A stretch of DNA of 64,000 bases. Source: Nitrospirota bacterium. GTDB taxonomy: Bacteria; Nitrospirota; Thermodesulfovibrionia; Thermodesulfovibrionales; JdFR-85. How positions within the stretch are numbered: the stretch's first letter is position 1; every line of letters starts with the position of its first letter. Where the stretch lies: the NCBI GenBank assembly GCA_035873375.1, contig JAYWMQ010000058.1, positions 1 through 64,000 of the forward strand, given 5' to 3'. This document shows positions 8,065 through 14,907 of this stretch, one piece after another. A program made the translations under genes and the position numbers. The notes under the pieces were generated by a model, which was not told the DNA's origin, did not search any database, and worked only from the letters and a program-made list of their open reading frames with translations.

Positions 8065-8277
8065 ATGGCGACAACCAGGAAAGAAGTTGACAGGGATACC
8101 ATAATCGGGGACATAATCAGGGAGATGCCCGAGGCCACGAAGGTTATTGAGAAGTATTTTGGAAATGGTTGCTTTACGTGTCCGGGAATTAACGTGGAGT
8201 CAATTGCCTTTGGTGCAACGATGCATAACGTTGACCCCGAGGTGGTGGTAAAAGAAATAAACGAACTGGAGGACTGA
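8065..8277 (+). CDS. DUF1858 domain-containing protein
   Basis: A 70-aa protein that is essentially one DUF1858 domain: DTIIGDIIREMPEATKVIEKY, then the diagnostic CFTCPG with two Cys, and a C-terminal helix. This family is common in anaerobes and appears as the N-terminal part of ScdA/RIC-like and hybrid-cluster-associated proteins. The Cys pair may bind metal or sense redox state. A strong GGAGGA site precedes ATG 8065. It is followed 2 bp later by a 42-aa CxxC protein, and a CRP/FNR-like promoter precedes the pair. Confidence 0.9.
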   Translation: MATTRKEVDRDTIIGDIIREMPEATKVIEKYFGNGCFTCPGINVESIAFGATMHNVDPEVVVKEINELED

Positions 8278-8279
8278 TT

Positions 8280-8408
8280 ATGGAAACAAAGTGTTTTGTA
8301 TGTGGTGCGGCTGATAAGGAGAGGGTATATCTTTCCTGTGTTCAGGGCGGCGAAGAGAAGCTGGTATGTGTGCTTTGTCTGCCGGTTTTGATTCACGGAG
8401 CCCATTAA
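8280..8408 (+). CDS. 42-aa double-CxxC microprotein
   Basis: A short ORF, ATG at 8280, TAA ending at 8408. The protein begins METKCFVCGAADKERV and ends CVLCLPVLIHGAH, with CxxC motifs (CFVC, CVLC) spaced to form a zinc ribbon or rubredoxin-like knuckle, and a C-terminal His. It starts 2 bp after the DUF1858 stop, so it is translationally coupled, and a hairpin follows. Function is unknown; a redox or metal partner of the DUF1858 protein is an inference. It is short enough to be missed by gene callers. Confidence 0.7.
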   Translation: METKCFVCGAADKERVYLSCVQGGEEKLVCVLCLPVLIHGAH

Positions 8409-8422
8409 TCCACTCTCTATTA

Positions 8423-8451
8423 TTGACCAGGGGCTTCATCCCCCTGGTCAA
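8423..8451 (+). terminator. Hairpin after the DUF1858/CxxC pair
   Basis: Perfect 11-bp inverted repeat TTGACCAGGGG / CCCCTGGTCAA with a 7-nt loop, 14 bp after the microprotein stop. There is no T-run afterwards, so it may be a non-canonical terminator or a 3-prime stability element. Confidence 0.5.
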
Positions 8452-8691
8452 ACCTCAATGTATCACTGGTTTTACTTCGATAATAGCTCGTTCATAACCG
8501 TTATTCTCCTGAAAGTATTCTGTAGCTTGACAATTTATCCTATCGTCGGACCGGTAAGTATGTGATTGCCTCAAAGTCTGTAGTAATGTCAGAATAAACC
8601 ATGAACCTGAGGATCTTTTCCAATCACTACAGCCTTGGCTAAGCAGGGCTTGATTGCCAAATAACCGGAACGAATAATATCAGGAGGGAGC

Positions 8692-9234
8692 ATGAAGAAA
8701 CTCACAGAGTATTTTTTAAAGGGTCTTTTGTTTTTAGTACCGTTGGTGGCAACGGTTTATGTCGTGTATCTTGTTTTTATAAAGATAGACAGGCTTTTCA
8801 GCTTCAGGATCCCGGGGGTGGGGTTTGTAGTTACAATACTGACAATAACCGCTGTGGGATTTATTGCCTCAAATTTCCTGACAAAGAGACTGGTGCTCCT
8901 GGTTGACAGAACCTTTGCCAGGCTGCCGTTCATAAAGATGATTTACACATCCATAAAAGACCTGATAGGTGCATTTGTTGGCGATAAGAAGAGTTTTAAC
9001 AAACCTGTTTTAGTTACCCTTATGCCGGGGAGCAAGATACAGGTTATAGGGTTTGTAACTCGTGAAGGCCTGCATAATTTAGGGCTTTCAGACAGTGTTG
9101 CCGTATATCTTCCCCAGTCATACAACTTTGCAGGAAATCTCATAATTGTGCCAAAAGAACAGGTTGCCCCCCTTAGCGCTGACAGCGGAGACGTTATGGC
9201 CTTCATCGTATCAGGGGGCGTGACAGCGAATTAA
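8692..9234 (+). CDS. DUF502 family inner-membrane protein
   Basis: A 180-aa protein with two N-terminal membrane helices (about 8-30 and 42-65) and a soluble beta-rich C-terminal part. The motifs PFIKMIYTSIKDLI and VYLPQSYNFAGNLIIVPKE are characteristic of DUF502. The family's function is not established. ATG 8692 has a strong AGGAGGG site. It stands alone between a hairpin and the sigma54-controlled operon. The 283 bp upstream (8409-8691) hold the hairpin and no recognisable promoter: a TTGACA near 8527 has no matching -10. Confidence 0.85.
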   Translation: MKKLTEYFLKGLLFLVPLVATVYVVYLVFIKIDRLFSFRIPGVGFVVTILTITAVGFIASNFLTKRLVLLVDRTFARLPFIKMIYTSIKDLIGAFVGDKKSFNKPVLVTLMPGSKIQVIGFVTREGLHNLGLSDSVAVYLPQSYNFAGNLIIVPKEQVAPLSADSGDVMAFIVSGGVTAN

Positions 9235-9280
9235 GGTTTACCCAATTAACTTCTACCAGGATATTCAGGCAGAATTATGA

Positions 9281-9313
9281 AACCGGTTACATAGTTTGTG
9301 AAGCCGGTTATGC
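9281..9313 (+). promoter_or_regulatory. Upstream activating element A
   Basis: Two direct copies of CCGGTTA, 21 bp apart, enclose a CATAGTTTGTG dyad-like core (9290-9300). The identical 11-mer occurs upstream of pilV (50745-50755), at almost the same distance from its sigma54 promoter. This suggests a binding site for a shared enhancer-binding protein. Confidence 0.6.
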
Positions 9314-9343
9314 AATTTTCTTCTGTCTCAAAATAAAAGCACC

Positions 9344-9380
9344 TGAAATACAAGGAAAATTTTATAGGCATTGATCTTGC
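9344..9380 (+). promoter_or_regulatory. Sigma54 (-24/-12) promoter A with TGAAATACAAG block
   Basis: AGGCATTGATCTTGCTT has GG at 9367-9368 and GC at 9379-9380 with exactly 10 bp between, fitting the sigma54 consensus TGGCAC-N5-TTGCW. A block TGAAATACAAG (9344-9354) lies 12 bp upstream of the GG, as at the other three sigma54 promoters here. Predicted start is near 9392, giving a roughly 200-nt AT-rich leader before the TPR gene. No riboswitch is recognised in that leader. Confidence 0.75.
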
Positions 9381-9593
9381 TTTATTAAAAGTTTAAGATT
9401 AAAAAAAATCAATAAATTAAAAGTTTTTTAAGATAAATAATTGGAAGAGTCCCTAATGGATACCGGGCTGATAAAGTAATATCTGACAAATAATTCCTCG
9501 CTTTATTTTGCTTTCAATATCATATCCGGTGTCCCGGCATCCTGATATACAGGGCTTACTCTATAAATATAAATTAAGAAAGAAGGAGCTGGG

Positions 9594-10889
9594 TTGCTGA
9601 TGAGGTATTTATGCATAGCATTAGTATTTATATTCCTTTCTACAGTGTCACCACTTTATGCCGGGTCAGAAGATTACGAGTTATATATTGCACAGGGTAT
9701 CCAGAAGATAAATCAGGGGAAAACGAAGGATGCTATCGTGTTACTCAGGAAAGCACTGAAATTAACGCCGGAAAGTCCGGAAGCCGCTTATTACGCAGGA
9801 GTTGCCTATTCAATAAATGGTAACTATAAAGAGGCGGAGAGCCTGTTTTTACAGACACTTCAACTGGATGAGACATCCGCAAATGCATATCTCGAACTTG
9901 GCCGTATCTATTATGTCACATCGAGATGTGACGATTTGGAAGAGCTTCTTTCAAAATTTATAGACCGTTCAAAAGACAAGGCCTTAAAAGGGGAGGCAGC
10001 TGAATTAGTGGATGGTTGCAGGAATAAGGCTGAAGAGAAACCATACAGGCTTGATATTTCTGCAGGCACTCAGTATGACAGCAACGTAATACTTGAGCCC
10101 TCCAACCCCCCTGTCAGTGCGGAGAGAAAGTCGGACACCAGGGCTGTGTTATATGTAACGTCCGGAGCCGTTCTCTTAAAAGACAGGGTCATAAAGCTGA
10201 CGCTGGATTATAACTTCTACCAGAGTCTTCACATGAACCTGAATGAATTCAATGTGCAGTACCATAAAATCACGCCTGTCTTAGAGATGACTTTTTCCGA
10301 TGCACTCAGGTCTTCAGTGGGATACTCCCTGGAGTATACGCTCCTTGGCAGTGACCTATACAGCAGATTCCATACCTTTTACGGCAAGTTTACCGTGAAA
10401 GAGAGTGAGAAGCTCTCAACAGAGGCAATATATGAATACAGGAGTCTTAAGTACTGGGACGGCGATATATTTCAGACCAATTCCATACGCACAGGATATC
10501 AAAACACCGTGGGTATAAAGCAGAATTTTTATTTAAACCGGCTATCAGGGGAGATATATTACTTTAGTGATTTTAACAGGGCAAAAGAGGGCTACTGGGC
10601 TTTTGACGGACAGAGGTTAGGTGCTGAACTTGCCTATAAGATAACACCTCATCTGCATATTAATGTTTCAGGTGAATACAATGAGAGGCGGTACCATGAT
10701 GACTTCCCGGGCTTTCAGGAGAAACGGTTGGACAGGATGCAGCAATACTCTCTAAGGCTGATATACTTCATTTCTGAGAGGATGAGTGCCTCTGTAACAG
10801 AGAGCTATACTGTTAATGATTCGAATATTGCTCTTTTTAATTACAAGAGGAATATAACAGGGATATTCTTAACAATAGATGTATTGTGA
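9594..10889 (+). CDS. Secreted TPR protein with outer-membrane beta-barrel-like C-terminus
   Basis: A 431-aa exported protein. A signal peptide (about 1-23, ending near LYAGS) is followed by about three TPR units (residues about 25-140, e.g. GKTKDAIVLLRKALKLTPE and NYKEAESLFLQTLQLD). Residues 150-431 are a series of alternating amphipathic strands ending in an aromatic/hydrophobic strand, typical of an outer-membrane barrel. The TPR-plus-barrel layout resembles SLAM/YaiO-like proteins, but no family is certain. TTG 9594 has best spacing from AAGGAG; ATG 9600 is an alternative start. It is first gene after sigma54 promoter A and overlaps the FecR frame. A surface export or display role is inferred. 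Confidence 0.75.
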   Translation: MLMRYLCIALVFIFLSTVSPLYAGSEDYELYIAQGIQKINQGKTKDAIVLLRKALKLTPESPEAAYYAGVAYSINGNYKEAESLFLQTLQLDETSANAYLELGRIYYVTSRCDDLEELLSKFIDRSKDKALKGEAAELVDGCRNKAEEKPYRLDISAGTQYDSNVILEPSNPPVSAERKSDTRAVLYVTSGAVLLKDRVIKLTLDYNFYQSLHMNLNEFNVQYHKITPVLEMTFSDALRSSVGYSLEYTLLGSDLYSRFHTFYGKFTVKESEKLSTEAIYEYRSLKYWDGDIFQTNSIRTGYQNTVGIKQNFYLNRLSGEIYYFSDFNRAKEGYWAFDGQRLGAELAYKITPHLHINVSGEYNERRYHDDFPGFQEKRLDRMQQYSLRLIYFISERMSASVTESYTVNDSNIALFNYKRNITGIFLTIDVL

Positions 10890-10897
10890 GGTGTATT

Positions 10898-11689
10898 ATG
10901 AAAAAATATGGACTGGTAATGCTCATTTGTCTTGCCTTGATTCTCATTGTCACATCAAAATCATATTCCGGGATATCTGATACAGATGATGATACAGAGG
11001 CGGGACAGGTCTTGACGGTAAAAGGTAGCGTGTATCTGGTAAGGAATGCTCAAAAGAACAACGCAGAGCCACAGATGCAGCTTTTACTCAAAGATACAGT
11101 TGTAACAGACAGGGGGGCAAGGACAAAACTCTTTTTTATGGATGACAGTATCCTCAATCTTGGCGAGTTAAGCAGGGTTGAGGTCAAAGAATATTTATAT
11201 ACTCCGGAGAAGAAGAGATCAAGGTCTGTGTACAGGCTGATTAGCGGTTCTCTGAGGATGGTAGTGGGGAGGTCGGATCTTGAGATTCATACACCGACTG
11301 CAGTGGCAGCCGCAAGGGGGACGAAATTTATAGTATGGGTTGAAGGCAGCGGAGATAACATGTTTACAGGAATAATAACCCTTGAGTCTGAGGTTGTAGT
11401 AAAGAATATCGTTAAGGGCATAGCTGGAGAGGTTACGGTAAAGAGTGGTCAGATGAGCCGTGTTTACATGGATAAGCCACCAGAGGCAGCACAACCGATT
11501 GATATCGGAATAATGAGACAATTAAGTGACCAGACCATGGTTTTAGGAAATACAATAAAGGGTCCTGACAGATTGCCCGAGGGAATACCGATGCAATTTA
11601 CTGAGGGTTTATACATGTTTCAGCCACCGGTGTCTCAGGAACCGGTAGAGACGTCTGTTCCGGTAACCATAAATGTAATCTTTCCATAG
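10898..11689 (+). CDS. FecR-domain periplasmic protein
   Basis: About 263 aa, with an N-terminal signal peptide (LVMLICLALILIVTSKSYS) followed by a FecR domain: GQVLTVKGSVYLVRN, SVYRLISGSLRMVVG and the hallmark TPTAVAAARGTKF. FecR domains relay or scaffold envelope signals, but here there is no adjacent sigma/FecI or TonB receptor. The ATG at 10898 has a GAGG site; a GTG at 10886 overlaps the previous stop. It is the second gene of the sigma54-driven operon. Its C-terminus is Pro/Glu-rich and unassigned. Confidence 0.85.
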   Translation: MKKYGLVMLICLALILIVTSKSYSGISDTDDDTEAGQVLTVKGSVYLVRNAQKNNAEPQMQLLLKDTVVTDRGARTKLFFMDDSILNLGELSRVEVKEYLYTPEKKRSRSVYRLISGSLRMVVGRSDLEIHTPTAVAAARGTKFIVWVEGSGDNMFTGIITLESEVVVKNIVKGIAGEVTVKSGQMSRVYMDKPPEAAQPIDIGIMRQLSDQTMVLGNTIKGPDRLPEGIPMQFTEGLYMFQPPVSQEPVETSVPVTINVIFP

Positions 11690-11700
11690 GAGTGAAAATT

Positions 11701-13371
11701 ATGAAATATACGCTATACATAAGCCTGATTGTTTTAACCCTGATGGGTGCTTCCTGTGGAGGCGGCAGTGACGGCGTGCTCAGCTCAGACAGTACAACCG
11801 TGGTGATCGGACTTGGTCAGCAGGCAACTGAAAGAGATGCAGCTCCTGCCCAGGTAATTCCTTCCGCAGTAAGCTACGTGAAATTTTATATCTCCGGATC
11901 CGGAATGAGTCCCATAGAACGCACGATAAGCGTTACCGGAAGCAACACTATCGAAGAGGTATTTCAGGTTCCAAATGGCCAAAACAGGCATTTTACCGTC
12001 TTTGCCTATGATGATGCCAATACCCTGCTCTACTATGGCGATACTCATAAAACCCTCCTGGGAGTCCCGACAACGGTAACCGTGACAATGGTTTCCGTGG
12101 CAGAGCAAATACCGCCAACTTTTGGAGGAGTTGATACAGCGACAGTCGTTTCGAGCACGGAGATAGACCTGACATGGACGGCAGCCACAGACGATGTAAC
12201 GCCTTCAGCAAACATAGTCTATCTGATATACATATCAACAACACCGGGGGGGCAGGACTTTCTGGTGCCGCCGAACTTTACCACAGCAGCCGGTGCTACC
12301 ACTTATTCGGTAACAGGACTTAGTTCCTCAACAACCTATTACTTTGTAGTGAGGGCCAGGGATGAGGCAGGCAATGTGGATACAAACACCGTGGAAATGT
12401 CAGCTATCACCCTTGATGCAATACCACCAACCTTTGGAGGAGCTGATACAGCAGCGGTCGTTTCGAGCACGGAGATTGACCTTACATGGACAGCAGCCAC
12501 AGACGATGTAACACTACAGTCAAACATAGTCTATCTGGTATACATGTCAACAACACCCGGAGGAGAAAACTTCCTGGTGCCTCCAAGCTTTACCACAGCA
12601 GCAGGTGCTACCGCATATACGGTAACCGGACTTAATCCCTCAACAACCTATTACTTTGTAGTGAGGGCCAGGGATGAGGCAGGCAATGTGGATACAAACA
12701 CCGTGGAGGTCTCAGCCACTACCTTGACACCAACGGATGCAACACCTCCAACCTTTGGAGGAGCTGGGTCAGCCACAACCGTATCAAGCAGCCAGATAGA
12801 CCTGACATGGACGGCAGCTACAGACAATGTAACACTACAGTCAAACATAGTCTATCTGGTATATATATCAACAACACCGGGGGGAGAGAACTTCCTGACG
12901 CCGAACTATACCACTGCAGCCGGAGCTACTTCTTTCTCGGTAACAGGACTTACCACCTCGACGACCTACTACTTTGTGGTGAGGGCAAAGGATGAGGCAG
13001 GTAACGTGGATACCAACACCGTAGAGGTCTCAGCCACTACACTTGATGCAATTCCTCCAACCTTCGGCGGTGTTGAGACAGCCACCACAATTTCAAGCAG
13101 CCAGGTAGACCTGACATGGACGGCAGCCACAGACAATGTAACGCCTTCAGCGAACATAGTCTATCTGATATACATATCAACAACATCCGGGGGACAGGAT
13201 TTCCTGCTTCCGCCGAGCTATACCACGGCTGCCGGAGCTACCACTTACTCGGTAACAGGACTTACATCCTCAACAACCTACTACTTTGTGGTGAGGGCAA
13301 AGGATGAGGCAGGCAACGTAGAGACCAACACCGTGGAGGTTTCAGCTACCACCCTGTCTTCAAGGCATTAA
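11701..13371 (+). CDS. Lipoprotein with four fibronectin type III repeats
   Basis: A lipoprotein by its signal: hydrophobic stretch, then LMGASC with Cys as the acylation site, then a Gly-rich linker. After an N-terminal domain of about 120 residues come four FN3 repeats of 103-107 aa. Each begins PPTFGG and contains SSTEIDLTWTAATD or variants, TTYYFVVRA(R/K)DEAGN and NTVEVSATTL. Repeats are nearly identical at DNA level, indicating recent duplication. Such repeats act as spacers or adhesive modules on cell surfaces. ATG 11701 has GGAG at optimal distance. It is third in the sigma54 operon. Confidence 0.85.
   Translation: MKYTLYISLIVLTLMGASCGGGSDGVLSSDSTTVVIGLGQQATERDAAPAQVIPSAVSYVKFYISGSGMSPIERTISVTGSNTIEEVFQVPNGQNRHFTVFAYDDANTLLYYGDTHKTLLGVPTTVTVTMVSVAEQIPPTFGGVDTATVVSSTEIDLTWTAATDDVTPSANIVYLIYISTTPGGQDFLVPPNFTTAAGATTYSVTGLSSSTTYYFVVRARDEAGNVDTNTVEMSAITLDAIPPTFGGADTAAVVSSTEIDLTWTAATDDVTLQSNIVYLVYMSTTPGGENFLVPPSFTTAAGATAYTVTGLNPSTTYYFVVRARDEAGNVDTNTVEVSATTLTPTDATPPTFGGAGSATTVSSSQIDLTWTAATDNVTLQSNIVYLVYISTTPGGENFLTPNYTTAAGATSFSVTGLTTSTTYYFVVRAKDEAGNVDTNTVEVSATTLDAIPPTFGGVETATTISSSQVDLTWTAATDNVTPSANIVYLIYISTTSGGQDFLLPPSYTTAAGATTYSVTGLTSSTTYYFVVRAKDEAGNVETNTVEVSATTLSSRH
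12109..13371 (+). repeat. Four tandem FN3-encoding repeats (309-321 bp units)
   Basis: Units begin near 12109, 12421, 12742 and 13051, each encoding one FN3 domain. They share long blocks of identical codons. Unit 2 has a short TPTDA insertion at its end and unit 3 lacks two residues, so copy number could change by recombination in frame. Confidence 0.85.
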
Positions 13372-13428
13372 GTTTATGTTTTTAAAAACCCTTGAATTGT
13401 TCAAACAGGATTTTTTGATAAACGTTTA

Positions 13429-13437
13429 TGCTAAAAT
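13429..13437 (+). promoter_or_regulatory. Extended -10 promoter before the MBL-fold gene
   Basis: TGCTAAAAT (TG-N-TAAAAT, hexamer 13432-13437) ends 9 nt before the ATG at 13447. No Shine-Dalgarno sequence and no convincing -35 are visible. This is the same arrangement as before the DUF948 gene, suggesting a leaderless or very short-leader transcript. Confidence 0.45.
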
Positions 13438-13446
13438 ATTTATCAA

Positions 13447-14907
13447 ATGACTGACGGTATTACAGTCCGCATACTCGGTGACTTTGGCCCCTTTTCCAGC
13501 ATGGGGAAAAGCATCACTTATCAGATAACGATCGGGCGGTCTATTTATCTTATAGACTGCGGTGCACCGTTGTTTCAACAAATCGGAAGTCAAGGGCTTA
13601 AAGAGATAAAGGGTCTTATAATTACTCACTGCCATGACGACCACAAGCGGTGGTTTACTGATCTTGCCCTCTTTAATATGTATGCACCGGATATCAGCAA
13701 CAAGATTTTCTTCCTTACATCAGAGGATATTCATAATGAACTTATCAGGTCATCAGGCCCGGCACTGGACAGAAGCCTTTCAAATGATTCGAAAAATATA
13801 ATAGATATTGCCTGCGAGGAATACACTGATTTCAGGATAGTGGGGCCACGTGCAAAATACAGAATAGTCTCCGTAGATGAAGGTGACGGGAAAACAGCTC
13901 TTTGTATAATTGACAGGAATGGTAATGTTGTTGGTCCTGATATTGCGAAGATTGTTATAAGTAAGAAGACAAAAAGACCGAGGATGCTCTTTAAAGACCC
14001 TGATTACAATGAATGGGTTGAGCCGGAGAGCTTTTATCCATTTTCTTCATCCATATTCTATGAGGAAGACAGAAATATTTACAAAACCCCGGAGGGTTTT
14101 ACCTTTGAAGCTATTAAGTCAGCTGTGTGGCATGGTGTTCCATGTATAGGTATAAAGATTACAACTGATAGTGAGACGCTTATTTTCAGTTCTGATACCG
14201 TTAATGATAGAGAACTGTGGAGGCAACTCTATACCGAGAAGAGGGTTCAGAGGCTTACGATGTCAAGAGAACAATTTGAGTCTGCTGCTGTTATTTTCGG
14301 GGATATAAACGACTATATAGAGCGGATATGGGGTGAGGAACGGTACAAGGCGGCAATCAATGCCTTTAATAATGCCATAGTTATTCATGATATAGCTGCA
14401 AGAAACAGTATAGTCCACACAGACTATGAGAAATTAAAAAATACTTCTCTGAAGAAAGAAAAGGTTATATTAACCCACAGTCTTGACGGAATAACCTCGG
14501 AATGGGTGCTGTGCGATGCAGGAAAGAGTTTTAAGATCAGGGGAGATACTTTCGTTGAGATGGTAGGTGATAAATATTATCCTATGAATGCAGATATTTA
14601 TCACAAGGAAGGCGGGAGATACTTTGTTGGTTACAAGAATGAAGAAGGAAGATATAACGTGTATGAAAAAGGCGGGCTCCTCAGCCTTTCCACGGAGGCA
14701 GTTCCAGATCTTGGCACACTGCTTTACAGGGTTGATATGTATGAGGATATATCAGGGAGGTACTTCCCGAAGCTGGAAGAGGAAAACGTCATGTATCTGG
14801 AGCGGGGAGATGGAAGGGTTGAGCTTATCGAATTTACCGGGGAAGGAAGCAGAGGCAGGATTGTAGAGGACCATCGAGCCAGACTCCCGAAGGGATGCTG
14901 TACATAA
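13447..14907 (+). CDS. Metallo-beta-lactamase-fold hydrolase
   Basis: A 486-aa protein. The N-terminus has the MBL strand pattern ending in LIDCG, then the di-metal motif THCHDDH (HxHxDH) and a later FSSDTV aspartate. Candidate third-shell His residues are in VIHDIAARN and ILTHSLDG. Residues about 340-486 look like an extra sensory or binding domain, with a cyclic-nucleotide-like flavour that I cannot confirm. It overlaps the CHASE2 cyclase gene by 13 bp. MBL-fold class II phosphodiesterases act on cyclic nucleotides, so a paired cyclase/hydrolase role is a reasonable guess but unproven. Confidence 0.75.
   Translation: MTDGITVRILGDFGPFSSMGKSITYQITIGRSIYLIDCGAPLFQQIGSQGLKEIKGLIITHCHDDHKRWFTDLALFNMYAPDISNKIFFLTSEDIHNELIRSSGPALDRSLSNDSKNIIDIACEEYTDFRIVGPRAKYRIVSVDEGDGKTALCIIDRNGNVVGPDIAKIVISKKTKRPRMLFKDPDYNEWVEPESFYPFSSSIFYEEDRNIYKTPEGFTFEAIKSAVWHGVPCIGIKITTDSETLIFSSDTVNDRELWRQLYTEKRVQRLTMSREQFESAAVIFGDINDYIERIWGEERYKAAINAFNNAIVIHDIAARNSIVHTDYEKLKNTSLKKEKVILTHSLDGITSEWVLCDAGKSFKIRGDTFVEMVGDKYYPMNADIYHKEGGRYFVGYKNEEGRYNVYEKGGLLSLSTEAVPDLGTLLYRVDMYEDISGRYFPKLEEENVMYLERGDGRVELIEFTGEGSRGRIVEDHRARLPKGCCT

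Noticed and set aside
8527-8560. Sigma70 promoter at TTGACA before the DUF502 gene
   Set aside because: No -10-like hexamer at 15-19 bp.
9392-9593. Riboswitch in the long leader of the TPR operon
   Set aside because: AT-rich, with no recognisable cyclic-di-GMP or other aptamer core.
12109-13371. Regular repeats that could suggest a CRISPR
   Set aside because: Units of 309-321 bp encode FN3 domains in frame; no short repeat/unique spacer pattern.
13372-13428. Terminator after the FN3 lipoprotein
   Set aside because: TTGAATTGTTCAA stem is only 5 bp; too weak to call.
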